Source: Actinomadura mexicana (lineage in GTDB: Bacteria; Actinomycetota; Actinomycetes; Streptosporangiales; Streptosporangiaceae). From it: a DNA stretch of 64,000 bases. The notes beneath the pieces were generated by a model. It saw nothing but the letters and a program-made list of their open reading frames with translations, was not told where the DNA came from and did not search any database. This document shows, in pieces, positions 26,362 to 34,741 of this stretch. Position 1 is the first letter of the stretch. Each line of letters starts with the position of its first letter. The stretch covers positions 62,001 through 126,000 of the forward strand of contig NZ_FZNP01000011.1 in assembly GCF_900188105.1 (NCBI RefSeq). The letters run 5' to 3'. A program made the position numbers and the translations under genes.

Positions 26362-27681
26362 GTGACGGAGCCTGCCCGCCACCTCGTACCCGTGTCCGCC
26401 CCCGCCGCAGAACGGGAGCGGCTCGCGGCCGTCCGCCGCTACCGGATACTCGACACCCCGCCCGACGGCACGTTCGACACCATCGCCTCCCTCGCCGCTC
26501 GCAGCTGCGACGCGCCGATCGCCACGGTGGCCATCGTGGACAGCGACCGTATCTGGTTCAAGGCGGCCCACGGCCTGCACGCGGTGTCGCAGATCGACCG
26601 CGACCCCGGACTGTGCGCCTCCGCCATCCTGCACGACACCCCCTATGTCGTCACGGACGCGCTCACCGACCCGAGGACGGCCGCCAACCCGCTCGTCCAC
26701 GGCGAGATGGGGGTGCGCTTCTACGCGGCCGCCCCCATCACCACCGCGGACGGCCACCGCCTCGGCACCGTCAACGTGCTGGACACCCGCCCCCGCGACG
26801 CGTCCGAGGGGCAACTGGCCATCCTGGGCGACCTCGCGGCCCTGGTCGCCCAGGAGCTGGAACGGCGGCTGTCGTCGATCTGCGCCATCACGGCCGAGCG
26901 GACCATGCGCACCAGAGCCGAGCGCCTGGTGCGCACCCTGCAGCGCACCCTTCTGCCGCCCGCCCTGCCCGAGGTGCCCGGCCTCGACGCCGCCGCCGCG
27001 TACCACCCGGTCTCCGAGGACGAGGTCGGCGGCGACTTCTACGACCTGTTCCCCCTGGACGACGGCCGCTGGGCGTTCTTCCTCGGCGACGTGTGCGGCA
27101 AGGGCGCCGAGGCCGCCGCCCTGACCTCCCTCACCCGCTACACCCTGCGCGCCGCCGCCGTATACGCGCCCGACCCCTGCGCCGCGCTCGGCAACCTCGA
27201 CGCCGTCCTCAAGGGGGAGTACCAGAGCGACCCCCGCTACTGCACCGCGCTGTTCGGAGTCCTCGCCTCCGAACCGGACGGCTCCTTCGCCGTCACGCTG
27301 GCCGGGGGCGGCCATCCGCCCGCCCTGGCGGTCCGCGCGGACGGCACGGTCGAAACCGTCGAGATACCGGGCGGGCAGCTCATCGGGATACTGCCCGAAC
27401 CGCGCTTCGCGCAGGCGGACGTGCGCCTCGCCCCCGGCGACGCCCTCCTGATGTACACCGACGGCCTCACCGAGGCCCGCGCCCCGGACGGGGCGATGCT
27501 CGGCGACGAGGGCCTCATCGCCCGTCTGACCAGCACGCCCTCTGATGGAGCGGATAATCTGCTGGCGAACGTCCATAAACTGCTCACGGAACTGGGCGCG
27601 GGAGTCAGCGACGACACGGCGCTGCTGGCTCTCTCCGTGCCCTGCCGTCTCGAACCGTCCGGACAGGAGCCTCTTCGGTGA
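26362..27681 (+). CDS. GAF-domain PP2C (RsbU/SpoIIE-type) phosphatase
   Basis: A 439-residue protein. The N-terminal GAF domain (about residues 18-170) opens with RRYRILDTPPDGTFDTIA, a hallmark of light/redox-style GAF sensors. The PP2C domain follows: EVGGDFYDLFPL, LGDVCGKGAEAAAL, AGGGHPPALAV, LMYTDGLTEA and the closing VSDDTALLAL. It should dephosphorylate the STAS protein encoded directly downstream. I prefer the GTG at 26362, five bases after a perfect AGGAGG, over the GTG at 26356 that overlaps the AGGAGG. It is divergent from the giant regulator gene. Confidence 0.9.
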   Translation: MTEPARHLVPVSAPAAERERLAAVRRYRILDTPPDGTFDTIASLAARSCDAPIATVAIVDSDRIWFKAAHGLHAVSQIDRDPGLCASAILHDTPYVVTDALTDPRTAANPLVHGEMGVRFYAAAPITTADGHRLGTVNVLDTRPRDASEGQLAILGDLAALVAQELERRLSSICAITAERTMRTRAERLVRTLQRTLLPPALPEVPGLDAAAAYHPVSEDEVGGDFYDLFPLDDGRWAFFLGDVCGKGAEAAALTSLTRYTLRAAAVYAPDPCAALGNLDAVLKGEYQSDPRYCTALFGVLASEPDGSFAVTLAGGGHPPALAVRADGTVETVEIPGGQLIGILPEPRFAQADVRLAPGDALLMYTDGLTEARAPDGAMLGDEGLIARLTSTPSDGADNLLANVHKLLTELGAGVSDDTALLALSVPCRLEPSGQEPLR

Positions 27682-28037
27682 CCGACCACACCTTCACCGT
27701 CAACCTCCCGTCCGCGGGGGCGGAGGTCCCCGTCCTGCGCGTCGCGGGAGACCTCGACTACCACACGGCGCCCCGCCTGCGGGAGGCCCTGGAGGCCCTG
27801 CCGCTGGCCTCGGGCGGCGGCGCCGTGCTCGACGTGACGGACCTGAACTACTGCGACTCCACCGGCATCACCGTGCTCATCGCCGGCTACCGCCGGGCGC
27901 AGGCGGCCCAGAGCAGGATCGTGCTCGCCGGGCTGAACCCCGACCTCACCCGGGTCTTCGAGATCACCGGACTCGACCAGGTCTTCGTCTTCCACCCCAC
28001 CGCCGAAGAGGCCGTCAGGTCCCTGCGCGGGGAATGA
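27678..28037 (+). CDS. STAS-domain anti-sigma factor antagonist
   Basis: A 119-residue STAS protein with LRVAGDLDYHTAPRLREAL and the phospho-site region VTDLNYCDSTGITVLIAGYR, where the regulatory serine sits in D-S-T-G-I. The GTG start overlaps the stop of the phosphatase gene (GTGA) after an AGGAG site, so the phosphatase and its presumed substrate are coupled. It is the third STAS protein in this 12-kb cluster; the three differ clearly in sequence, so they probably serve different switches. Confidence 0.9.
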   Translation: MTDHTFTVNLPSAGAEVPVLRVAGDLDYHTAPRLREALEALPLASGGGAVLDVTDLNYCDSTGITVLIAGYRRAQAAQSRIVLAGLNPDLTRVFEITGLDQVFVFHPTAEEAVRSLRGE

Positions 28038-28052
28038 GGCCGCCGGGCGGGG

Positions 28053-28712
28053 TCAGCCGCGCCGCGGGCTGACGAGGCCGGACTCGTAGGCGAACACGAC
28101 GAGCTGGGCGCGGTCCCTGACGTGCAGCTTGGCCAGCACCCTGCTGACGTGCGTCTTCACGGTGGCCGGGCTGATCACCATATGGGCGGCGATCTCGTCG
28201 TTGGACAGGCCCCGAGCCACCAGCAGGGTGACCTCGCGCTCCCTCCTGGTGAGCATGTCGAGCCCTTCGGGGGCGGGCTCGGGGCGGCGCGCGACGTACT
28301 CGCCGATCAGGCGGCGGGTGATCGCGGGGGACAGCAGCGCGTCGCCGCGGGCCGCGACCCGGACGCCCTGCACCAGGTCCTCGGGCTCGGTGTCCTTGAC
28401 CATGAACCCGCAGGCGCCGGCGCGCAGCGCGTTGAAGACGTACTCGTCGAGGCCGTAGTTGGTGAGGATCACGACGTGGACCCCGGCCAGGCGGGGGTCG
28501 GCAGCGATCAGCCGGGTCGCCTCGATGCCGTCCATCACCGGCATCTGGACGTCGACGAGGGCGACGTCGGGCCGGTGCTCGGCGGCGAGCGCGACGCCCC
28601 GCTCGCCGTTCGCGGCCTCGGCCACCACCTCGATGTCGTCCTCGATCTCCAGCAGGGCCCGGAAGCCGCCGCGGATGAGCGCCTGGTCGTCCACGAGCAG
28701 CACCCGGATCAC
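28053..28712 (-). CDS. NarL/LuxR-family response regulator
   Basis: A 219-residue two-domain regulator. The receiver has LVDDQALIRGGF, phospho-Asp54 in VALVDVQMPVMDG and lysine in GFMVKDTEPED. The C-terminal LuxR-type helix-turn-helix has LTRREREVTLLVARGLSNDE, then ISPATVKTHVSRVLAKL. It starts at a GTG overlapping the stop of its kinase (GTGA) behind a GGGAGA site, so the pair forms a standard two-component operon. Targets are unknown; the divergently transcribed MFS exporter is a natural candidate by position. Confidence 0.92.
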   Translation of the reverse strand: MIRVLLVDDQALIRGGFRALLEIEDDIEVVAEAANGERGVALAAEHRPDVALVDVQMPVMDGIEATRLIAADPRLAGVHVVILTNYGLDEYVFNALRAGACGFMVKDTEPEDLVQGVRVAARGDALLSPAITRRLIGEYVARRPEPAPEGLDMLTRREREVTLLVARGLSNDEIAAHMVISPATVKTHVSRVLAKLHVRDRAQLVVFAYESGLVSPRRG

Positions 28713-29851
28713 GAGCGATCTCCCAGGGGAAGCTCGGCGCGCACGGTGAAGCCTCCTTCGGGCCGGGGCCCGGCCCGCAGCCGCCCGCCGAGCGCGGCGA
28801 CGCGCTCGCGCATGCCGAGCAGGCCCGTGCCGGGCACGGGCGGCGTGTCCGGGTCGGCCCCGCCGTCGTCGTCGACCTGCACGACCAGTTCCTCGCCCGC
28901 GTACTCGACGCGCACCGCCGCGGCCGCGCCGCCCGCGTGCCTGGAGACGTTCGTGAGCGCCTCCTGGACGATCCGGTACGCGGCCCGGTCCACTTCGGCG
29001 GGCAGGTCGCGCCGGGTGCCGGAGATCGCCATCGTGGCCGGCAGCCCGATCGAGCGGGCCCGCTCCACCAGGTCGTCGAGCCGGTCGAGGCCGCTGGCGA
29101 GGGACTCGCCGTCGGAGTCGCCTGCGTCGCGCAGCACCTCCAGGGTGGCGCGCAGCTCGCGCATGGCGTCGCCGCTGGCCTCCTGGATCGCGAGCAGGGC
29201 GGGCGGCACGTCCTCGCCGCGCCTGCGCGCCAGGTGGACGGCCACCCCCGCCTGGACCTTGATGATCGAGATGCTGTGCGTGAGGGAGTCGTGCAGCTCC
29301 CTGGCGATGCGCAGGCGCTCCTCGCCGGCGCGGCGCAGGGCCGCCTCCTCGCGGGTGCGCTCGGCCTCGGCGGCCCTCCGCTCGGCCTCTTCGAGGTAGG
29401 CCTGCCTGTGCCGGGTCACCGTCGCCGTCACGCCCGCCGCCACGAACCATCCGACCAGCAGCGAGAGGCTCTGGAGATCGCGCAGGGACCCGTCGGCGCT
29501 GGGCAGCCGCACCATCAGGCCGGCGCCCAGGAAGGCCGCGCCCACCAGCGCCGTGGCGAGCCGGTGGCCCGCCCTGAACGCGGCGAACACGGCCACGATG
29601 ACGGGGAAGGCGGCGGCGGGGCCCGGCCGGACGTGCGCGGCGAGCGCGAGCATGCAGCCCGCGCTGACGACCAGTGTCACCAGGGGCGCCCGCCGCCAGG
29701 CGACGAGCGCGAGGGAGCCGGCCAGGGCGGCGGCGAGGTCGAGCGCGCCCGCGTGCGGGGTGATGGCCACGACGACCGACAGGAAGAGGGCCATCGCCAC
29801 GGCGAGCAGGCCGTCCTGAGCGACCGGCCGCCACCGGTTCATGGAGCTCAT
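28709..29851 (-). CDS. NarL-type sensor histidine kinase (HisKA_3)
   Basis: A 380-residue kinase with an N-terminal membrane region of about five hydrophobic helices (residues ~12-145) and no large extracellular domain, then a short coiled coil (LEEAERRAAEAERTREEAAL), a HisKA_3 domain with the phospho-histidine in RIARELHDSLTHS, and a HATPase ending GTGLLGMRERVAALGGRLR. This architecture is common for envelope-stress or antibiotic-responsive systems in actinobacteria. Its cognate regulator follows with a GTGA overlap. Confidence 0.92.
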   Translation of the reverse strand: MSSMNRWRPVAQDGLLAVAMALFLSVVVAITPHAGALDLAAALAGSLALVAWRRAPLVTLVVSAGCMLALAAHVRPGPAAAFPVIVAVFAAFRAGHRLATALVGAAFLGAGLMVRLPSADGSLRDLQSLSLLVGWFVAAGVTATVTRHRQAYLEEAERRAAEAERTREEAALRRAGEERLRIARELHDSLTHSISIIKVQAGVAVHLARRRGEDVPPALLAIQEASGDAMRELRATLEVLRDAGDSDGESLASGLDRLDDLVERARSIGLPATMAISGTRRDLPAEVDRAAYRIVQEALTNVSRHAGGAAAAVRVEYAGEELVVQVDDDGGADPDTPPVPGTGLLGMRERVAALGGRLRAGPRPEGGFTVRAELPLGDRS

Positions 29852-30006
29852 TCGTGCAGATTAGGGCTGTTTCCGCCGAGATGCCTCGGCGGAACGGCGG
29901 AGAAATTTCTCCATCCTGCGGTGTAGTGGCACCGATCGTACGCCCCGGGCGTCAGGACAAAAGGCCATCTCCCGTGCGATGTGCGCTGACCTCCTCGAAG
30001 ACCACG

Positions 30007-31467
30007 ATGTCAGGCATGCACTCGATCGAAGACAAGGGCGGGATCCGCCCCGGGCTCACGCTCGCCGCGGTGGCCGTCGTGCAGTTCATGGTGTCGCTGG
30101 ACCTGTCGGTGGTGAACGTCGGGCTCCCGCAGATCGCCGCCGGCCTCGGGTTCGGCGCGGTCGGCCTGACCTGGGTGATCCACGCCTATGCGCTCTCCTT
30201 CGGCGGGTTGCTCCTGCTGGGCGGCAAGGCCGCCGACCGGTACGGCCGCAGACCCGTCCTCCTGCTCGGGCTCGGCCTGTTCGGCCTGGCGTCCCTCGCC
30301 GGCGGGCTGGCCCAGGAACCGGGCCATCTCGTCGCCGCCCGCGCCGCCCAGGGCGTCGGCGCGGCGGCACTGGCGCCGGCCGCGCTGGCGCTGCTGACCG
30401 CGACGTTCCCCTCGGGCCGGGAGCGGGTCCGGGCCTTCGGGATCTGGAGCGCGGCGAACGCCGCCGGAGGCGCGCTCGGCGTCCTGATCGGCGGCGTGCT
30501 CACCGAGTACGCCGGCTGGCGCTGGGTGATGCTGGTGAACGTGCCGATGGCCGCGGGCGCGCTGGCACTGGCCTGGCGCGGGGTCGCCGCCGGTCCGCCC
30601 CCGGACCGCAGCGGGCGCCCGGACGTCCTCGGCGCCGTCCTGGCCACCGCGGGCATGAGCCTGCTGGTGTTCGGGATCGTGCGCACCGACCGGCACGGAT
30701 GGACCTCGCCCGTCACCCTGACGACCCTGGCCGTCGCCGCCGCGCTGCTGGCCGCGTTCCTCCACCTGGAGCGGACCACCGCCCGCGACCCGCTGGTCAG
30801 GCTGGGCCTGTTCTCCAACCGCTCGGTGGCCGGAGCCAACGCCTTCAACCTCCTGGTCGGCGCCGCGATGGCCTCGTCCTTCTACTTCATGTCCCTCTAC
30901 CTGCAACGCGTCCTCGGCCACGGAGCGGCGCTGACCGGCAGCATGTTCCTGCCGTTCGCGCTGGGAGTGCTCGCCGGATCGGTCCTGGCCGTCAAACTGG
31001 GCTACCGGTTGGCCCCCCGGACCCTGCTGGTCGCCGGCGGGCTGCTCACGGCGACGGGGTTCACCTGGTTCGGCATGATCAGCGCGGACGGCGCCTACGC
31101 CACCGACGTGCTGGGGCCCTCGATCGTCGCCAGCGTGGGCTTCGGGCTCTGCCTGGCGCCCGTCGTGTCCATCGCCACCGCCGGCGTCGCGGCCCGGGAG
31201 ACCGGCACCGCCTCGGCGCTGCTCAACAGCTCGCGGCAGATCGGCGCCTCCCTCGGACTGGCCGCCCTCGGCACCGCCGCGCAGCACCGCACCAACGGCG
31301 TCGCCACACCCCAGGCCCTCAACGACGGTTACGCGCTCGGCCTCTCCCTCGGCGCCGCACTCCTGGCCGCCGCCGCCCTCATCGCCCTCACCGTGCTGCG
31401 CCGGACCGCGTCGCCGTCGCAGAGCGAGCAGACCGACGGCAGCGAGCTGGTGACCGTCCGGGACTGA
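30007..31467 (+). CDS. MFS multidrug exporter (DHA2/EmrB-QacA type)
   Basis: A 486-residue carrier with about 14 predicted membrane helices, the DHA2 layout. Conserved stretches are the helix-1 VQFMVSLDLSVVNVGLPQI, motif A GGKAADRYGRRPVLLLG and motif C-like AANAAGGALGVLIGGVL with WRWVMLVNVP following. It should export drugs or natural products using the proton gradient. It is divergent from the NarL-type two-component operon. The start is uncertain: ATGs at 30007 and 30016 are close together, with no strong ribosome-binding site; upstream in-frame sequence does not look like this family. Confidence 0.9.
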   Translation: MSGMHSIEDKGGIRPGLTLAAVAVVQFMVSLDLSVVNVGLPQIAAGLGFGAVGLTWVIHAYALSFGGLLLLGGKAADRYGRRPVLLLGLGLFGLASLAGGLAQEPGHLVAARAAQGVGAAALAPAALALLTATFPSGRERVRAFGIWSAANAAGGALGVLIGGVLTEYAGWRWVMLVNVPMAAGALALAWRGVAAGPPPDRSGRPDVLGAVLATAGMSLLVFGIVRTDRHGWTSPVTLTTLAVAAALLAAFLHLERTTARDPLVRLGLFSNRSVAGANAFNLLVGAAMASSFYFMSLYLQRVLGHGAALTGSMFLPFALGVLAGSVLAVKLGYRLAPRTLLVAGGLLTATGFTWFGMISADGAYATDVLGPSIVASVGFGLCLAPVVSIATAGVAARETGTASALLNSSRQIGASLGLAALGTAAQHRTNGVATPQALNDGYALGLSLGAALLAAAALIALTVLRRTASPSQSEQTDGSELVTVRD

Positions 31468-31519
31468 CCGGCGGTGCCCCCTCGCCCTCAGCAGACCGCC
31501 ACGGAAAGGACGTCCCGGA

Positions 31520-31951
31520 ATGACCGTCACTCCGATCGATCTCTTCTCCTGCTCCCTCCACCTCCACCGCGGCGGCGAGATCCAGGCCGGACCGCGCGCG
31601 CTCGATCCCGAGCGGGACGGATGGCGGCTGACGGCCTTCCACGCGAAGACCGACGCCGACGTCCACGCCGACCACTGGGAGGTCCACCCCGAGGCCGAGG
31701 AGGTCGTGTCCTGCCTCATCGGGATGATCCGCCTCTACCTCCGTCCGGAGGAACCTGGGCAGCGGGAGGAGGAGATCAGGCTGACGGCCGGGACCGCCGC
31801 CATCGTCCCGCGCGGACGCTGGCACCGCCTGGAGCTGGACACGCCGAGCAACGTCCTGGCCGTCACCCTGCCCCGCGGCAGCCGCCTGGAGAAGCGGACC
31901 GTCAGCCGGCCTCGTGGCCCGGTTCCAGGTCGGGCAGGCCCCGGAAGGTGA
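31520..31951 (+). CDS. Cupin-fold protein
   Basis: A 143-residue protein with one small cupin barrel: VHADHWEVHPEAEEVVSCLIG gives the H-x-x-x-x-H-x-E type motif 1, and TAAIVPRGRWHRLEL gives motif 2 with its histidine. No catalytic assignment is possible. It starts after a GGAAAGGA site 52 bp downstream of the MFS exporter and may be cotranscribed with it. Its last 17 codons overlap the end of the convergent flavin reductase gene, and that arginine/proline-rich tail is probably not part of the fold. Confidence 0.75.
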   Translation: MTVTPIDLFSCSLHLHRGGEIQAGPRALDPERDGWRLTAFHAKTDADVHADHWEVHPEAEEVVSCLIGMIRLYLRPEEPGQREEEIRLTAGTAAIVPRGRWHRLELDTPSNVLAVTLPRGSRLEKRTVSRPRGPVPGRAGPGR

Positions 31952-32393
31952 GCGGGGCCGCCTCGGCCCCGATCGTCACGTCGATCGGGGCCAGGAGGAA
32001 CCCGACGTGGTCGCCGAGGTCGGCGCGCTCCACGATGCGGCCGACCATGCGGCGGGGGGCGCCGCTGAGCAGGGGCACGCCTTCGGGGCCCGGACGCCAG
32101 GAGCAGCGGGCGAACTTGTCGATCTCGTCGCCGGTCCGCTCTCCGAAGAGGGCCGCCAGCTCCTGCTGGTCCTCACCGCGTCCGAGGACGTGCACGGCGA
32201 GGACCGTCGCCGCCTCCGCCGTGCGGTAGGTCCGGTTGCGCCGGGAGAGGCACACCAGGAACCTGAACGGCTCGATGCTGGTCTGCGTGGTGAAACCGAC
32301 CAGGCAGCCCGCCCGCGCCCCGGTGCCGGGATCGGCGGTGGTCACCACGAACATCGGGTAGTCGAATCCGGCGACGAACCTATCGCTGTCCAC
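31902..32393 (-). CDS. Flavin reductase-like (FMN-binding split barrel) protein
   Basis: A 163-residue member of the flavin_reduct family. It starts with the typical FDYPMFVVTTADPGTGARAG and CLVGFTTQTSIEPF, followed by FLVCLSRRNRTYRTAEAATV, which contacts flavin, and AVHVLGRGEDQQELAALFGE. Members supply reduced FMN to monooxygenases or act as small flavin oxidoreductases. It is divergent from the sarcosine-oxidase-like gene and convergent, with a 50-bp overlap, with the cupin gene. Confidence 0.88.
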   Translation of the reverse strand: MDSDRFVAGFDYPMFVVTTADPGTGARAGCLVGFTTQTSIEPFRFLVCLSRRNRTYRTAEAATVLAVHVLGRGEDQQELAALFGERTGDEIDKFARCSWRPGPEGVPLLSGAPRRMVGRIVERADLGDHVGFLLAPIDVTIGAEAAPLTFRGLPDLEPGHEAG

Positions 32394-32444
32394 CGCGCCA
32401 CCCTACGGTGATGAACCTGCACAAGGCGGGAAGGAGGCATCGCG

Positions 32445-33605
32445 ATGGGCACGTACGTCGTCGTCGGGGCCGGCCTCGTCGGGGCCGCGACCGCCTGGCA
32501 GCTGGCCCGGCGCGGGTACGAGGTGATGGTGCTGGAGCGCGGCACGCCGGCCAACGCCGAGGGCAGCTCCCACGGATCCGCGCGGATCCTCCGGTACGGC
32601 TACGCCGACCCGTTCTACGTCCAGATGGTCGTCGACGCACGGCGCGAGTGGCGGGAGCTGGAGCGTCTGTCCGGCGAGCGGCTCGTCACCCGCACGGGCT
32701 CCCTGGACGCCGGGGCGGCCCGGGACCCGGCGGCGCTGGCCGCGGTGTTCGCGAGGCTCGGCGTCGATCATGAGCTGCTCACCGCCGCCGAGACGGCGGC
32801 GCGCTGGCCGCAGTTCCGCTTCGGCGACGGCGGGGGCGACGTGCTGTGGCACCCGGCCGCCGGGGTGGTCGACGCGGAGGCCGCGGTGGGGGCCATGCTC
32901 CGGCTGGCGCGGGCCGAAGGTGCCCGGGTCGAGACCGGCCGCCCGGTGGTGTCGGTCGAGCGGGTGGGCACCGGTCACCGGGTGGTGGGCTTGGACGGGC
33001 GGGCGGAGCAGGCCGAGAAGGTGGTCGTCGCCGCCGGCGGCTGGCTGCCCGACCTGCTCGGCGAGCTCGCGTTGCCGGACTCGCTGCTGGCGGCGTTCCC
33101 GCCACTCCAGGTGATGCAGGAGAACGCCTACCACTTCCCCTACCGCGACGTCCCAGGGGAACCGTGGCCGACGTTCATCCATAAGGAATCGGACCGGTTG
33201 GTCTACGGCCTGCCGGGTGGCCGCGACGCCGCCCTCCCGGACGGCCGGAGCGGCCAGAAGGTGGCCGAGTTCAACGGCGGACGGCCGATCCGGAGCGCGG
33301 CCGCCCAGACCGGTGCGATCGACCCGGCCAACCGTGAACGGATCGTCGACTACGTCCGGCGGGCCCTGCCCGGCGTCGTCCCCGAGCCGTACGCGGAGGC
33401 GACCTGCCTGTTCACCAACACCCCCACCGAGGACTTCGTGGTCGACGGCGCCGGCGGGATCACGGTCGCCTCGCCGTGCTCCGGGCACGGCGCCAAGTTC
33501 GCACCGCTCCTCGGCCGGATCATCGCCGAAGCGGCGTCGGGCGAGCGCCCGGCCCCGGAGCGGTTCCGGGCGCGTGCCGGCCGCGCGGCCCCGCCTTCCC
33601 GCTGA
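32445..33605 (+). CDS. FAD-dependent oxidoreductase, monomeric sarcosine oxidase/N-methyl-amino-acid oxidase type
   Basis: A 386-residue DAO-family flavoenzyme. The N-terminal dinucleotide motif is VVGAGLVGAATAWQLARRG, followed by the acidic ribose-binding end of strand 2 (VMVLERG) and SSHGSARILRYGY, which in this subfamily contacts flavin. Near the C-terminus SPCSGHGAKFAPLLG contains the cysteine that carries the covalent 8-alpha-S-cysteinyl FAD link in sarcosine and N-methyltryptophan oxidases. It should oxidise a secondary or N-methyl amine and release peroxide. The ATG follows a strong GGAAGGAGG site. Confidence 0.9.
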   Translation: MGTYVVVGAGLVGAATAWQLARRGYEVMVLERGTPANAEGSSHGSARILRYGYADPFYVQMVVDARREWRELERLSGERLVTRTGSLDAGAARDPAALAAVFARLGVDHELLTAAETAARWPQFRFGDGGGDVLWHPAAGVVDAEAAVGAMLRLARAEGARVETGRPVVSVERVGTGHRVVGLDGRAEQAEKVVVAAGGWLPDLLGELALPDSLLAAFPPLQVMQENAYHFPYRDVPGEPWPTFIHKESDRLVYGLPGGRDAALPDGRSGQKVAEFNGGRPIRSAAAQTGAIDPANRERIVDYVRRALPGVVPEPYAEATCLFTNTPTEDFVVDGAGGITVASPCSGHGAKFAPLLGRIIAEAASGERPAPERFRARAGRAAPPSR

Positions 33606-33653
33606 CCCTCGGCTCCGGCCCCGCGGGCGGCGAGGATCGCCTAATCTGCCGGG

Positions 33654-34193
33654 GTGACGGACATGCCTGAGGACCTCGCGCTGCCCGCCGCCCTCGCCGA
33701 GGCGGCCGCGGTCGGCTTCGCATGGGAGTGGGACGAGGAGACCGACGAGGCGCGCGGCTGCGACTTCGAACCGTACGACCGCTTCGAGGACCCCGCGAAG
33801 ACGGCGTGGTGGTTCCGCCTCTGGACCGGCAACCCGGACGCCGACGGCGGCGAGTTCCGCTTCTTCGGCTCGACCGGATCCGGCGACTACGCCGGGTTCT
33901 GGCTGGTGCGCCCCGGCGTTCCAATCGCCGGCCAGCCCGTGGTCCATCTCGGCTCCGAGGGCGACCGCGGCGTGATCGCGCGCGATCTCGGCGACCTGCT
34001 CTGGCTGTTCGCCGCCGGCCTCGGGCCGGCGGAGGCCTTCGACGACCCCGCCTCCCCGGGGGAGCCGAACGACGCCTTCCGCGCGATCGCCGAACGCCAC
34101 GCCCCGGGGCGCCGTTCGCCCACCGAGATCGTGACCGCCGCGCGGGCGGAGTTCCCGCATTTCTCGGACCTCATCGACGCGATGTGCCGCTGA
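33654..34193 (+). CDS. Hypothetical protein, possible SMI1/KNR4 (SUKH)-like
   Basis: A 179-residue soluble acidic protein rich in aromatic residues: WEWDEETDEARGCDFEPYDRF, AKTAWWFRLWTGNP, FRFFGSTGSGDYAGFWLV and LGSEGDRGVIARDLGDLLWL. The GSTGSGDYAGFW and LGDLLWLFAAGLGP stretches are like those of SUKH-type immunity or regulatory proteins, but I am not certain. It starts at a GTG preceded by a weak site and stands alone. No toxin gene is adjacent, so an immunity role is not supported by context. Confidence 0.65.
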   Translation: MTDMPEDLALPAALAEAAAVGFAWEWDEETDEARGCDFEPYDRFEDPAKTAWWFRLWTGNPDADGGEFRFFGSTGSGDYAGFWLVRPGVPIAGQPVVHLGSEGDRGVIARDLGDLLWLFAAGLGPAEAFDDPASPGEPNDAFRAIAERHAPGRRSPTEIVTAARAEFPHFSDLIDAMCR

Positions 34194-34335
34194 GCGATCG
34201 TCGCCGAGCGCGCCGCCGCGACGGCGGCCGCCGGAGACCTGCCCGCCCTGCGGCGCCCGCTCCACCAGTTCCACGCGCTGCCCGAGGCCATGGGGAAGGT
34301 CCAGCTGGGCTTGGGGCCCCGGCGCCGGACGCGCC

Positions 34336-34349
34336 GGGACGTTGGGCCC
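34336..34349. promoter_or_regulatory. DosR-like palindromic box
   Basis: GGGACGTTGGGCCC, first of a tandem pair whose starts are 21 bp apart (two helical turns). Similar to the core of the mycobacterial DosR box (GGGACTWWAGTCCC). Confidence 0.6.
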
Positions 34350-34356
34350 GCGCCCC

Positions 34357-34370
34357 GGGACGTTAGGCCC
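34357..34370. promoter_or_regulatory. DosR-like palindromic box
   Basis: GGGACGTTAGGCCC, second copy of the tandem pair upstream of the stress-protein remnant and the following universal stress protein gene. Confidence 0.6.
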
Positions 34371-34560
34371 TGCCACCGCCGTCGCCCTCGTTCGACCCTG
34401 GTAGCGAACCTTGAGGACCGACGAGGGAGGCTCGCCATCCGAGCGCTGTCGCGCCGGCGCGCCCCGGCGGCCGGGTCGCCCGGCCCGCCGAACCCGTGCG
34501 GCCGTCCGCGGCCGCCGCGGCATTCGGGCGACCGGCGGGAAGAGCCGGAGGGGAAGGGCC

Positions 34561-34689
34561 ATGCCGACCCAGATCATCGTTGGCATCGACGGCTCCGCCC
34601 ACGCCTGGCGGGCCCTCGACTGGGCCGCCGACCACGCCGTCCGGCACCCCGCGCACTGCCCCGTGGTCGTGGTGCCCATCGACCGATGA
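34561..34689 (+). pseudogene. Micro-remnant of a universal stress protein gene
   Basis: From an ATG preceded by GAGGGGAAGGGGCC, this 42-residue ORF reads as the first strand and helix of a USP domain (MPTQIIVGIDGSAHAWRALD, then WAADHA) joined directly to the last strand (RHPAHCPVVVVPIDR). Everything between, roughly 100 or more residues including the ATP-binding loop, is missing, with the frame preserved. It therefore looks like an in-frame internal deletion of a full-length gene. A small stable product cannot be excluded, since start, RBS and stop are intact. Confidence 0.75.
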
Positions 34690-34741
34690 CCGGTGCCGCC
34701 CCGGCGGGACGTCCGCCGGGGGCAAGCGAGAGGAGTCCACC

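Larger units (their letters stand above)
34194..34560. other. Intergenic region opening the dormancy-like locus
   Basis: No intact gene. It contains two tandem copies of the 14-bp palindromic box (listed separately) about 190-225 bp before the truncated stress-protein ORF, and no other recognised element. The first 100 bases have weak coding-like character but no supported protein. Confidence 0.5.
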
